DNA from: Hyunsoonleella ulvae
Lineage (GTDB): Bacteria > Bacteroidota > Bacteroidia > Flavobacteriales > Flavobacteriaceae
Direction: 5' to 3'
DNA length: 64,000 bases
NCBI RefSeq assembly: GCF_016827605.1
Contig: NZ_JAEPJQ010000004.1
Location: forward strand, 1 to 64,000
A model generated the notes under the pieces. The model did no database searches, was not told the origin of the DNA, and worked only from the letters and a program-made list of their open reading frames with translations. Made by a program: the position numbers and the translations under genes. This document shows, piece by piece, positions 7,258 through 15,492 of the stretch. Each line of letters opens with the position of its first letter. Position 1 is the stretch's first letter.

Positions 7258-9471
7258 TTATTCAATACATTTTAACTTATCCATAAAAAACTCCTTGTAA
7301 TCTATTCTTGTTATTTCTAAAGAATCGTTAGTACCCTTAAGAAGGATAGATCTAATTGGATATTTTAATAAACTTAATATTTTTGCTTTACTCAAGTTGG
7401 CCTTAAACATAAAATTTCCGCATTCTATGTCCCATGAGTGGTAAAATGAAACTACTTGACCATTTTCAAGAGTAACCTTGACACTAGAGCGTTGATTTGG
7501 CAAATAACTAGCACACCCTAAATCATTTTTAGATAAATTAAAAAATACATTCGTCTTTAAACCTTGTTTATAGAGTTCAACCGTTAAATGTTCTGCTATA
7601 GCATATGCCTCTGTTCGTATGGTTCTTAAATTATAAAACTTGTCGTATTCGTTAATTTGATAATGACAAGAATCCCTGAACTTTAATCGTTCCTCAATCT
7701 CTCTCTGTTTTGATTCTAGTTTTTGTTGATTTTTATCTTCCCCTAAATTATGCTGCTGCAATGCCACGTCTCTTAGCTGCTGTTGTTTGGTAGCACTAAT
7801 TTTTGCAATGGAATCTCTTAATTGTTTTTCCTTCAAAACTTTAAGTTGCCGCCTTGCCAATTCTAATTCGCTTGCAAGTTTTTGCTTTTCTAATTCCTTT
7901 ACTTGAGCAACAGAGTCTAACCTACGTTTTGCATCAAGAGCTTCTTTCTTTTGTTTCTCTAATGCCCTTTGTAACGCTAATTGTCTTTTAGCCTCTGCCT
8001 CTGCTTTGGCGATAGAATCCAATCGGCGTTGTTCCTTCAATGCTTCAGCACGTTGTCTTGCCGCTTCTTTTTCCCGCTCTATACGCCTCAACTCTTCTTG
8101 GACCTTAGCTATGGAATCCAACCTCCTTTTTTCTTTTAGGGCCGCTAAACGTTGGCGTTCTAGTTCTCGTTGGCGCTCCAATTGCCTTTTAGCCTCTGCC
8201 TCTGCCTTGGCGATGGAATCCAATCGGCGTTGCTCCTTCAATGCTTCAGTACGTTGTCTTGCCGCTTCTTTTTCCCGCTCTATACGCCTCAACTCTTCTT
8301 GAACCTTGGCTATTGAATCCAACCTCCTTTTTTCTTTTAGGGCTGCTAAACGTTGGCGTTCTAGTTCTCGTTGGCGCTCCAATTGCCTTTTAGCCTCTGC
8401 CTCTGCCTTGGCGATGGAATCCAATCGGCGTTGCTCCTTCAATGCTTCAGTACGTTGTCTTGCCGCTTCTTTTTCCCGCTCTATACGCCTCAACTCTTCT
8501 TGGACCTTGGCTATTGAATCCAACCTCCTTTTTTCTTTTAGGGCCGCTAAACGTTGGCGTTCTAGTTCTCGTTGGCGCTCCAATTGCCTTTGAGCCTCTA
8601 CCTCAGCTTTGGCGATGGAATCCAATCGGCGTTGCTCCCTCAATGCTTCAGCACGCTGTCTTGCCGCTTCTTTTTCCCGCTCTATACGCCTCAACTCTTC
8701 TTGGACCTTAGCTATGGAATCCAACCTCCTTTTTTCTTTTAGGGCCGCTAAACGTTGACGCTCTAGTTCTCGTTGGCGCTCCAATTGTCTTTGAGCCTCT
8801 GCCTCTGCTTTGGCGATGGAATCCAATCGGCGTTGTTCCTTCAATGCTTCAGCACGTTGTCTTGCCGCTTCTTTTTCCATTTCTATACGTCTCAACTCTT
8901 CTTGGACCTTGGCTATGGAATCCAACCTCCTTTTTTCTTTTAGGGCCGCTAAACGTTGACGCTCTAATTCTTTTAAACGTTTTACTTCTTCTACTTTAGC
9001 TATAGAATCCTTGATTCGTTGCTCTTTCAGAGCTTTGGCACGTTCAATGGCTAAAGCTTTTTTCCTCTTCTCTTCTTCTATTTTGGCAATAGAGTCTTTT
9101 ATTCTTTGCGCTTTTCTTTCTACTATTTCTCGAATTTTTTTCTGCCTATTTTCTTCCTCTGCTATTAGCTTTTGCATTTCCCGTTCTTCATAGTCGTAAA
9201 ACAAATCCATCATGCTTTCTGTAATATCGAGAAACTCGTCCCCTACATAACCCAGAACCTCATCATATTTAACTTTATATGTGTTTTGTCCGGAATACTC
9301 TAAAACTATACACTTCTGGTTCCTCTTAAAATGAATGACTATAGAAGAATTAGCATCTACACTTTCATGAATAGTTCCACTTTCAATAAACTTAGTTTTT
9401 ATTACCTCGTCTTGAGCAAACAAACTAGTTGATAGAATTGATAAAGTAATGAAGAATATAAAACGTTTCAC
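7258..9471 (-). CDS. Periplasmic SH3-like coiled-coil protein with 67-residue tandem repeats
   Basis: The 737-residue protein has a signal peptide (1-20, SLFAQ) and a small beta-rich segment at 25-85 that resembles a bacterial SH3 domain (TIHESVDANSSIVIHFKRNQ...GYVGDEFL). A very long, highly charged helix follows (about 95-620) with repeated RRLDSIAK and LAALKEK blocks. Between residues 168 and 502 the helix is five near-identical 67-residue units; beyond them the repeats decay. A globular C-terminal domain (about 625-737) has four Cys residues. Length and composition suggest a periplasm-spanning or cell-wall-associated spacer protein. I do not recognise a named family. Expression is probably monocistronic, with a terminator downstream at 7205. 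Repeat-number polymorphism between strains is likely. Confidence 0.7.
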   Translation of the reverse strand: MKRFIFFITLSILSTSLFAQDEVIKTKFIESGTIHESVDANSSIVIHFKRNQKCIVLEYSGQNTYKVKYDEVLGYVGDEFLDITESMMDLFYDYEEREMQKLIAEEENRQKKIREIVERKAQRIKDSIAKIEEEKRKKALAIERAKALKEQRIKDSIAKVEEVKRLKELERQRLAALKEKRRLDSIAKVQEELRRIEMEKEAARQRAEALKEQRRLDSIAKAEAEAQRQLERQRELERQRLAALKEKRRLDSIAKVQEELRRIEREKEAARQRAEALREQRRLDSIAKAEVEAQRQLERQRELERQRLAALKEKRRLDSIAKVQEELRRIEREKEAARQRTEALKEQRRLDSIAKAEAEAKRQLERQRELERQRLAALKEKRRLDSIAKVQEELRRIEREKEAARQRTEALKEQRRLDSIAKAEAEAKRQLERQRELERQRLAALKEKRRLDSIAKVQEELRRIEREKEAARQRAEALKEQRRLDSIAKAEAEAKRQLALQRALEKQKKEALDAKRRLDSVAQVKELEKQKLASELELARRQLKVLKEKQLRDSIAKISATKQQQLRDVALQQHNLGEDKNQQKLESKQREIEERLKFRDSCHYQINEYDKFYNLRTIRTEAYAIAEHLTVELYKQGLKTNVFFNLSKNDLGCASYLPNQRSSVKVTLENGQVVSFYHSWDIECGNFMFKANLSKAKILSLLKYPIRSILLKGTNDSLEITRIDYKEFFMDKLKCIE
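7966..8970 (-). repeat. Five tandem 201-bp repeats inside the coiled-coil gene
   Basis: The landmark GC(C/T)GCTAAACGTTG recurs at 8141, 8342, 8543, 8744 and 8945, each exactly 201 bp apart. The units differ only by scattered substitutions (mostly third positions), which indicates recent expansion or gene conversion. The 201 bp encode 67 residues. Confidence 0.95.
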
Positions 9472-9570
9472 TTTAAGATTTGGGTTTACTTTTTAACAAT
9501 TTAAACATCCCATAGAAATGCAAAGTACAAAGATCAAAATAAAAAAAATTGATTGGTCCAACCAAAAAAA

Positions 9571-9607
9571 AGCCATTAACCACTTATTTACTGTGATTAA
9601 TGGCTTT
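9571..9607 (-). terminator. Intrinsic terminator of the eda unit
   Basis: AGCCATTAA.CAC pairs with GTG.TTAATGGCT, with A-rich and T-rich flanks. Read on the minus strand it ends the kdgK-eda transcript. Confidence 0.85.
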
Positions 9608-9655
9608 TAGATAGTATTTATTGGATAAAATACCATCAATAATACTAGTAATAAA

Positions 9656-10324
9656 CTATTTCCTAACTGCTTTTACAATGGCTAGTGCATTTCTTACGTC
9701 TTGCTCTAGTTTTGCATAGTCTTTATTTGCAATAATATCTTTTGATATTAATTTTGAGCCCATACCTACACATGTTACTCCTGCATCAAACCATGCTTTT
9801 AAATTTTCTTCAGTTGGAGCTACACCTCCTGTAGGCATAATGGAAGTCCACTGCTGAGGGCCTTTTATACCTTTAACAAATTGAGGTCCATAAATATCTC
9901 CTGGGAATAATTTTACTATTTCGCATCCTAGTTCTTCTGCTCTAGTAATCTCAGTAAGCGTACCACAACCAGGAGACCACAACACTTTTCTTCTATTACA
10001 AACTATTGCAATATCTTCTCTTAGCACTGGGGTTACTATAAAGTTTGCTCCCAAAGCCATATAAAGCGAAGCTTGACCTGCATCGGTAACGGAACCAACT
10101 CCCATGATCATTCCTGGTAATTCAGCTATGGCATATTTGGTTAATTCCCCAAAAACTTCGTGAGCAAAATCACCTCGTGCAGTAAACTCCATTAACCGAG
10201 CACCACCATCATAACAGGCCTTTAATACTTTCTTACTTAATTCTATATCTTGATTAAAAAACAAGGGAATCATCCCTGTCTCTTTCATTGCTGCTGCAAC
10301 TTCTAATCTTGTAAACTGTGCCAT
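9656..10324 (-). CDS. eda: 2-dehydro-3-deoxyphosphogluconate (KDPG) aldolase
   Basis: The 222-residue class I aldolase cleaves KDPG to pyruvate and glyceraldehyde 3-phosphate (and can act on 4-hydroxy-2-oxoglutarate). The expected motifs are present: Glu46 and Arg50 in MEFTARG, SPGCGT at 117-122 and the Schiff-base Lys138 in EIVKLFPG, followed by the phosphate-binding PTGGV. The length is normal for the family. It lies downstream of kdgK on the same strand, so the two convert 2-keto-3-deoxygluconate, a product of alginate and other uronate degradation, to central metabolites. A 70-bp inverted repeat separates the two genes. Confidence 0.93.
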   Translation of the reverse strand: MAQFTRLEVAAAMKETGMIPLFFNQDIELSKKVLKACYDGGARLMEFTARGDFAHEVFGELTKYAIAELPGMIMGVGSVTDAGQASLYMALGANFIVTPVLREDIAIVCNRRKVLWSPGCGTLTEITRAEELGCEIVKLFPGDIYGPQFVKGIKGPQQWTSIMPTGGVAPTEENLKAWFDAGVTCVGMGSKLISKDIIANKDYAKLEQDVRNALAIVKAVRK

Positions 10325-10336
10325 TTTATAAATGTA

Positions 10337-10406
10337 TAATTGTTGATTTGTGTAGTTGTTGAACTGTTAAACCAATTTAATTAGTGATCTAACAGATCAA
10401 CAATTA
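10337..10406. repeat. Inverted repeat between kdgK and eda
   Basis: TAATTGTTGAT (10337-10347) is repeated perfectly inverted at 10396-10406, with a 48-base interior. In the mRNA it would form an 11-bp stem between the two genes. It may affect relative mRNA stability; no terminator-like T run follows on the minus strand. Confidence 0.6.
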
Positions 10407-10415
10407 AACACTTTT

Positions 10416-11462
10416 TTATCTTGCTACACGCCCAGAAGCATCTCCACTCATTAATTTCTTAACCTCATCTATTGTAGCTAGGTTAGCATCTCCTTTTATT
10501 GTGTGTTTCAAACATGAAGCTGCTACTGCAAAATTTAACGCTTTTTGGTCGTCTCCTTCATATTCTATTAATCCATATATAAGACCTCCCATAAAGCTAT
10601 CTCCACCTCCTACACGGTCAACGATATCTGTAATCTGATACTGAGGAGATTCAAATAATGTTTTTCCATCATATAAAACACCTGCCCACGTATTATGAGA
10701 AGCTGATATTGAACCTCTCAAAGTTGTGATTACTTTTTTAGCACGTGGAAATTTTTTCAACATTTGATCACAAACTGATAAAAATGCAGCACCTTTTACA
10801 TGCTCTCCTTGCGTTGTTATATCTAAACCTTCTGGCTTGATACCAAAATGTTTTTCAGCATCTTCTTCATTTCCTAAAATGATATCACAATAAGATGTTA
10901 ACTCAGTCATGACTGCTTCTCTATGTGCTTCATCACAATATTTCCAAAGCTTTTGGCGGTAATTAAGGTCTGTAGAGATGGTTAGTCCTTTGGCACTCGC
11001 CACTTTTAATGCCTCTAGGCAAGCATCAGCCGCTCCTTGCGAAATTGCTGGAGTAATCCCAGTCCAGTGAAACCAATCTGCTCCTTCAAATGCAGCATCC
11101 CAATCTACCATACCTGCTTTAATTTCAGCCATTGCAGAATGTGCTCTATCATAAACTACTTTACTACCCCGATTTACAGCTCCAGTTTCAAGGAAATAAA
11201 TTCCTAAACGGTCTCCACCCCAAACAACTTTATCAACACCTACACCTCTTTTTCTCATTTCCATAAATGCACATTCCCCGATATCATTTTTAGGTAAACG
11301 TGTTACAAAATCTACGGGAATACCATAATTAGCTAGAGATACCGCTACGTTACTTTCTCCTCCGCCATAAATTACATCAAATGATGTGGATTGCGAAAAT
11401 CTTAAAAATCCGTGTGGAGCTAATCTTAACATGATTTCTCCAAATGTTACTACTTTTGCCAT
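10416..11462 (-). CDS. kdgK: 2-keto-3-deoxygluconate kinase (PfkB family)
   Basis: The 348-residue PfkB/ribokinase-type kinase phosphorylates 2-keto-3-deoxygluconate to KDPG. The N-terminal GEIMLRLAP and YGGGESNVAVSLA segment is the sugar-binding lid region, and DRVGGGDSFMGG near residue 290 is the PfkB signature with the catalytic Asp. The protein is slightly longer than the usual ~310-340 residues. ATG at 11462 is the only sensible start. A LacI-type operator lies 28 bases upstream (11490-11509), so it is expected to be repressed by the divergent regulator until a KDG-pathway inducer is present. Its partner eda lies immediately downstream. Confidence 0.92.
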   Translation of the reverse strand: MAKVVTFGEIMLRLAPHGFLRFSQSTSFDVIYGGGESNVAVSLANYGIPVDFVTRLPKNDIGECAFMEMRKRGVGVDKVVWGGDRLGIYFLETGAVNRGSKVVYDRAHSAMAEIKAGMVDWDAAFEGADWFHWTGITPAISQGAADACLEALKVASAKGLTISTDLNYRQKLWKYCDEAHREAVMTELTSYCDIILGNEEDAEKHFGIKPEGLDITTQGEHVKGAAFLSVCDQMLKKFPRAKKVITTLRGSISASHNTWAGVLYDGKTLFESPQYQITDIVDRVGGGDSFMGGLIYGLIEYEGDDQKALNFAVAASCLKHTIKGDANLATIDEVKKLMSGDASGRVAR

Positions 11463-11489
11463 TGTACTTAAATAATATTATTTTTTTAA

Positions 11490-11509
11490 TTGTTCCATCG
11501 ATTGAACAA
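11490..11509. promoter_or_regulatory. LacI-type operator upstream of kdgK
   Basis: TTGTTCCATCGATTGAACAA is a palindrome centred on CG with 9 of 10 half-site positions matching. This is the typical architecture of LacI-family operators. It lies in the kdgK/regulator intergenic region, in the likely kdgK promoter. Confidence 0.7.
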
Positions 11510-11645
11510 ATTATAACAAAATAAAAATAAACCTAATTTTCTTTTAATAAAATGAAATACAAAAAGTTATAAAGTCAATTATAAAAAGGAAAGTATGTAT
11601 GTATTTTTAGTTGGTCTAGTTATGATTTGAATAAAAACAGTATAT

Positions 11646-11665
11646 TTGTTCAAACGTTGAAACAA
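11646..11665. promoter_or_regulatory. LacI-type operator upstream of the regulator gene
   Basis: TTGTTCAAACGTTGAAACAA is a CG-centred palindrome (8 of 10 positions) sharing TTGTTC half-site bases with the operator at 11490-11509. It ends 13 bases before the regulator start, suggesting autoregulation. The centre-to-centre distance of the two sites is 156 bp, compatible with looping. Confidence 0.65.
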
Positions 11666-11678
11666 AAGTAAATAAAAA

Positions 11679-12704
11679 TTGGCATATAAAAAAAAAACTA
11701 CCATAAAAGATATTGCTAATGTTTTGGGAATTACTCCCTCTGCTGTCTCAAAAGCTTTAAACAACCACCCTAGAATAAGCAAAAAAACGAAAAAGGCAGT
11801 TTTACAAGTTGCTGAAAATCTCAATTACCAACCTAACCATATCGCTACCGCCTTGAGAAAGGGAAAAAGTAATTTGGTAGGCGTTATCATACCCAGAGCC
11901 AATAGTAATTTCTTTTCTTCTGTTATTGAAACCATTGAAGCCATTTTAAATAAAAAAGGATACAATATAATCATTACGCAATCTAACGAATCCTATGAAA
12001 AAGAATGCAAGAATATCGAAGCACTCTTGTTTACACAGGTTGATGGTATTATTGCGTCAATGGCTAACGAAACTGTAAAACTTGATTATTATAACAAAAT
12101 AAAACAAAAAGGGATTCCATTAATACTATTTGACAGAGGTGAAAACGATCTAAATGTTGATTATGTTGGTATTGATGATTATATGAGTAGCCATGTAGTT
12201 ATAGATCACCTTGTAGAACAAGGTTGTAAAAGAATTGCACATATAAGTGGTTTTAGCCACACAAGAATCTATAAAAACAGAATAAGGGGATATTTAGATG
12301 CTCTAAAAAAACACAATCTCCCTTTTGAAGAAAACTTAATATACGAATGTAATTTAAGACAGAGTGACGGTAGAGAGCTAATGAAGAAGATATTAAGCCT
12401 TCCAAATAAACCCGATGGTATTTATGTATCTGGGGATTATGCTGCTTTAGGTGTACTTGAAGTGATGAAAGAAAACAATATAAGTGTTCCTGAGGACATT
12501 GCCCTAGTTGGTTTTAGTAACGAACCTTTTGCAGCGATTGCTACACCTTCAATTTCATCGGTTGAGCAACATAGTGAAAAAATTGGCGAATTGGCTGCAA
12601 AGACATTCCTAAGGAGGATATCAAATCCAGATGAAGAAGTTACACTTAATAAAATGATTTTGGATGCAGAACTTATAGTTAGGGCTTCCTCAAAAAGGAT
12701 ATAG
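11679..12704 (+). CDS. LacI-family transcriptional regulator of the KDG genes
   Basis: The 341-residue protein begins with a LacI helix-turn-helix (TIKDIANVLGITPSAVSKALNNHPRIS, residues 7-33) and hinge (RKGKSNLVGVIIP), followed by a periplasmic-binding-protein-like sensor domain to the end. The start is TTG at 11679; no in-frame ATG precedes the HTH. It is divergent from kdgK, and two similar CG-centred operators lie between them, so it is inferred to control kdgK-eda and itself. The ligand is probably KDG, KDPG or an uronate derivative; the sequence alone does not say. Gene order and length are normal for polysaccharide-derived sugar regulators in Bacteroidota. Confidence 0.88.
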   Translation: MAYKKKTTIKDIANVLGITPSAVSKALNNHPRISKKTKKAVLQVAENLNYQPNHIATALRKGKSNLVGVIIPRANSNFFSSVIETIEAILNKKGYNIIITQSNESYEKECKNIEALLFTQVDGIIASMANETVKLDYYNKIKQKGIPLILFDRGENDLNVDYVGIDDYMSSHVVIDHLVEQGCKRIAHISGFSHTRIYKNRIRGYLDALKKHNLPFEENLIYECNLRQSDGRELMKKILSLPNKPDGIYVSGDYAALGVLEVMKENNISVPEDIALVGFSNEPFAAIATPSISSVEQHSEKIGELAAKTFLRRISNPDEEVTLNKMILDAELIVRASSKRI

Positions 12705-12712
12705 CAAAAAAA

Positions 12713-12735
12713 AGACACCTATTTGGTGTCTATAT
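12713..12735. terminator. Intrinsic terminator between convergent genes
   Basis: AGACACC and GGTGTCT form a 7-bp stem around TATTT, preceded by an A run. It lies between the LacI regulator and the minus-strand gene ending at 12753. Confidence 0.75.
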
Positions 12736-12752
12736 ATCTTAGAGTTTCTCAA

Positions 12753-13079
12753 CTAGCTCGCTTGCTGCTTCTGCTCTATGCGTTCCTTCATTTTTTCAAC
12801 TTTCTTCTGGTCTGCGGTAGCTCTTTGTAAATTTACTTTTTCGAGTCTATTTAATTCTAATCTAATTTCCTCACTACGCTTTTTAAGTTTTTCTAATTTT
12901 TCGTCTCTGAGTTTTTGACGTGCAAGGCGCTCTTCTTTTTTCTTGGCTTCTATACGCTCCAACTCTTGTTGTTGTTTTTTAAGTTTCCCTTTTTCTAAAG
13001 CAACAGTGCCATACGCATAACCATACATACTCAAAAACAACAATGCAATCAATCCTATAATCAGTAAGCCATTTTCCAT
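12753..13079 (-). CDS. Small single-pass membrane coiled-coil protein
   Basis: The 108-residue protein has an N-terminal transmembrane helix (about residues 4-25, LLIIGLIALLFLSMYGYAYG). A continuous, strongly charged helix follows (KLKKQQQELERIEAKKKEERLA and onward) up to the end. The N-in/C-out or reverse topology cannot be decided. No family was recognised. It stands alone between a terminator and a gene-free region. The heptad-like Lys/Glu composition resembles the helix of the repeat protein at 7258-9471, but there is no sequence repeat. Confidence 0.65.
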   Translation of the reverse strand: MENGLLIIGLIALLFLSMYGYAYGTVALEKGKLKKQQQELERIEAKKKEERLARQKLRDEKLEKLKKRSEEIRLELNRLEKVNLQRATADQKKVEKMKERIEQKQQAS

Positions 13080-13398
13080 AATTCTAATATTTCAGGGTAA
13101 AAATTATTAAAATCTCAATATGCTATGAATTAGCATTTAAAATTTTAAATAAAATTAGAAAAAAGAAGTACTTTCTTAAAAATAAAAAAGGTAAAGTACT
13201 TAAAAAAAAGATAAAAAGCTCTAACCAAATAAGATAATGACCAAAGCTTTTAATTATTATAGTTTTTTTGGGGTGTTAATTGCTATTCGAAAATATTGTA
13301 ATAGGCAAATATTAATCCGTAAACCAGAGTTTTAATTATCGTAGACTCTTTGCGCTATAGCAGAAAACACAAAATTGAAAAACAACCATATTTAAATA
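13080..13398. other. Gene-free stretch with a weak hairpin
   Basis: No gene was seen. AAAAGCT (13214-13220) and AGCTTTT (13245-13251) could form a long-loop hairpin that might end the rhodanese transcript on the minus strand, but the stem is short. The rest is A/T-rich without recognisable motifs. Confidence 0.45.
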
Positions 13399-13782
13399 CT
13401 AATCTTCCTCTACTCCAAATCCATGGGATTTCCATTGTGACAATCCACCCTCTAATTGATAAATCGAATCGAAACCTACAGACTTAAATAGAGCTATACT
13501 TTTTGAACTACGCTTACCTGAGCGGCAATAAACAAATATTGGTAACGTAGTTTTTAGCAAACGTATACTATCTTGAAAATTTTTGGAAAAATAGTTGATG
13601 TTTACTGCTTTTTTAATGTGGCCAGCACTAAACTCTTTCGGACTTCTTATATCAATTAATTGCACATCTTCATTTTCAATTTTAGCTTTAAAAGCCTCTG
13701 CTTTTAAAGCTAAAGAGTTTTCATCATGAGAGATACAGCTAATAAAGATGGTCGTTATAATTAATAACTTAAAATGCCGCAT
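13399..13782 (-). CDS. Rhodanese-domain lipoprotein
   Basis: The 127-residue protein starts with a lipoprotein signal peptide (MRHFKLLIITTIFISC, lipobox Cys16). A single rhodanese domain follows, with the active-site loop CRSGKRS (Cys86) and the typical IDIRSPKEFSAGHI opening. Persulfide transfer or thiol redox chemistry in the periplasm is the likely role. The gene follows a cytoplasmic rhodanese 9 bases upstream on the same strand and two thioredoxin-fold genes, forming a sulfur/thiol cluster. Substrate unknown. Confidence 0.85.
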   Translation of the reverse strand: MRHFKLLIITTIFISCISHDENSLALKAEAFKAKIENEDVQLIDIRSPKEFSAGHIKKAVNINYFSKNFQDSIRLLKTTLPIFVYCRSGKRSSKSIALFKSVGFDSIYQLEGGLSQWKSHGFGVEED

Positions 13783-13791
13783 TGGAAGCTA

Positions 13792-14109
13792 TTATTCTAT
13801 ATCTACCACATCCCCTGTCCATTGTAGCATACCACCTTCTAAATTAAAGGCTTTTTCAAAACCTAACTCTTCCATAATTTGGCAGGCTTGTCCACTTCGG
13901 TTTCCAGAACGGCAATACACATAGTAACTTTTGGATTTATCTAACGCTTCTATAGCATCAATAAATTCCTGACCTTTATAAATATCTAAATGAACAGCAT
14001 TAGGGATAATCCCATCAGCAACCTCTTCATCAGTTCTTACATCCAGTACAACAGCGTTGTCATCATTTGCCAACTGCTCAGCCCATTCATCCTGTGTTAA
14101 ATCTTCCAT
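13792..14109 (-). CDS. Cytoplasmic single-domain rhodanese
   Basis: The 105-residue protein is one rhodanese domain with catalytic Cys66 in CRSGNRSGQA, VLDVRTDEEVADGIIPNAVHLD at the front and a LEGGMLQW end motif. It has no signal peptide. The LEGG..QW end is shared with the lipoprotein rhodanese downstream, suggesting the two derive from a duplication and now act in different compartments. A terminator at 14161 separates it from the upstream redoxin genes. Confidence 0.88.
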   Translation of the reverse strand: MEDLTQDEWAEQLANDDNAVVLDVRTDEEVADGIIPNAVHLDIYKGQEFIDAIEALDKSKSYYVYCRSGNRSGQACQIMEELGFEKAFNLEGGMLQWTGDVVDIE

Positions 14110-14160
14110 TATTATATGATTTTTTGCAAATTTAAAACTTCTTAAAAAGATAGACGAAAA

Positions 14161-14190
14161 AAAATCCGAAGTATTACAACTTCGGATTTT
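14161..14190 (-). terminator. Intrinsic terminator downstream of the redoxin gene
   Basis: AAAATCCGAAG and CTTCGGATTTT form an 11-bp stem around TATTACAA, located after the stop at 14210 on the minus strand. Confidence 0.88.
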
Positions 14191-14209
14191 ATCTGTTTCT
14201 CAATCCTAT

Positions 14210-14824
14210 TTATACTTTTATGGAACAACCTATGGCTTTAGTTTTTTTAAGCTTAATTTCTTCTCCACTAAGAAGGGCGTCTACAGCATCTTCTAGATAA
14301 GTTTCACTAACAGCATCTGGGTTTCTGGAACTATCATCGATAGACCCTATATATTTTACTACCATGCCTTTCTTTGTTTTTTGGACTAAATAATTATGTG
14401 GTGTCTTAGTCGCTCCAAATTTGGGATATACTTTTTGTCCTTCATCTACTAGATAAGGAAACGTGAATCCTTTTTCTTTGGCTCTCTGTTGCATAGCTTT
14501 ATAACTATCGCCTGGTTTGGTATTTGGGTTGTTCGGATTTATAGCAATTACAGGATATCCCTTAGGGGTATACTTTTTATCTAAAGCTATTATTCTGTCT
14601 TCATAAGCAATAGCAAACGGGCAGGTATTGCAGGTAAAAGTGATAATGAATCCTTTTGCTTCTTCATAATCGGCTAACGACACAAAATTTCCATCAATGT
14701 TTTTTAGTTTAAAATCTTCAATTACATCACCAACATCATAACCGTCGTTGTGATTAGTATTTGTAAAGGCACTTGCAAAAATTGCAATTGCAATAAGAGG
14801 AACTATTTTTAATAAATTTTTCAT
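14210..14824 (-). CDS. Secreted thioredoxin-family protein (AhpC/TSA-redoxin type)
   Basis: The 204-residue protein has a signal peptide (residues 1-20) and a thioredoxin-like fold with a CNTC motif (Cys65, Cys68) in FTCNTCPFA. The KTPHNYLVQK segment holds the cis-Pro region. Redoxins of this type with a C..CP motif are widespread in Bacteroidota and are presumed periplasmic reductases or peroxidases. The gene is 6 bases downstream of a TlpA-like lipoprotein gene, so the two are cotranscribed. A C-terminal Cys (GCSIKV) is also present. Confidence 0.85.
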   Translation of the reverse strand: MKNLLKIVPLIAIAIFASAFTNTNHNDGYDVGDVIEDFKLKNIDGNFVSLADYEEAKGFIITFTCNTCPFAIAYEDRIIALDKKYTPKGYPVIAINPNNPNTKPGDSYKAMQQRAKEKGFTFPYLVDEGQKVYPKFGATKTPHNYLVQKTKKGMVVKYIGSIDDSSRNPDAVSETYLEDAVDALLSGEEIKLKKTKAIGCSIKV

Positions 14825-14830
14825 GGTAAA

Positions 14831-15364
14831 TTATTTTAATTGTTTTATTTCTTGTTCTAATTCTTTATAGGTAAATGACCTTTCAAAAAATTTACGTTTG
14901 TTTTTATTGTAAATAATAGTTGCTGGAATTGAGCCAGACCAAGACTCATCTATCTCATTAATCCATCTATTTTCATTATCATCATTTAAAACCACTACCC
15001 TACTTTTCAAATTTTTCTTCTCAATAAAAGGTTTCAATTTAGACTCATATACGTGGGGGAAATCTAAGCTCACTAAAATTACTTCAACTCCTTTATCCTT
15101 GTAGGTTTCATTTAGTTTCTCAAAATATGGTAACTCTTTAACGCAGGGACCGCACCATGTTGCCCAAAAATTAATAACATAAGTTTTATCATCAGTTCTT
15201 TTTAAAAACGTTTGAAATCGTTCAAAATCGTAAACCTCTAAATCAATATCTGCCTTGGTAACATTTTCCTGTTCAACCTTAACATGTTGCTCGGCTTTAA
15301 TATCCTTCTTTTCCTTACACGATACTGTGATTAGCAGTATAACTATTAATAATCTCAATACCAT
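14831..15364 (-). CDS. TlpA-like thioredoxin-domain lipoprotein
   Basis: The 177-residue protein has a lipoprotein signal (MVLRLLIVILLITVSC, Cys16) and a thioredoxin domain with WCGPC (Cys71, Cys74) in NFWATWCGPCVKELPYFE. It should reduce disulfides or supply electrons to an extracytoplasmic partner, plausibly the redoxin encoded next to it. It is divergent from a MarR-type regulator gene with 128 bases between the starts. Confidence 0.88.
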   Translation of the reverse strand: MVLRLLIVILLITVSCKEKKDIKAEQHVKVEQENVTKADIDLEVYDFERFQTFLKRTDDKTYVINFWATWCGPCVKELPYFEKLNETYKDKGVEVILVSLDFPHVYESKLKPFIEKKNLKSRVVVLNDDNENRWINEIDESWSGSIPATIIYNKNKRKFFERSFTYKELEQEIKQLK

Positions 15365-15466
15365 TTAGTTTCTATATTATATGTTTAAATTTAAACAATA
15401 GCAGAAGAGTCATAAGAAGGTTTAACAAATATTTAAACAAAACACACAGAAGTTGATTATTTTACC

Positions 15467-15474
15467 TACATTTG
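15467..15474 (+). promoter_or_regulatory. Bacteroidota -7 element (TACATTTG)
   Basis: This matches the TAnnTTTG -7 consensus of the Bacteroidota housekeeping sigma factor, 19 bases before the ATG of the MarR gene. No clear TTG -33 box is at the preferred distance. The TTG at 15472 belongs to this element and is not a start codon. Confidence 0.55.
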
Positions 15475-15492
15475 TATATACAACAGTTGAAA

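Noticed and set aside
8006-8711. Open frames on the plus strand opposite the repeat protein
   Set aside because: They repeat with the same 201-bp period as the minus-strand gene and have low-complexity content; they are mirror images of the coding repeats.
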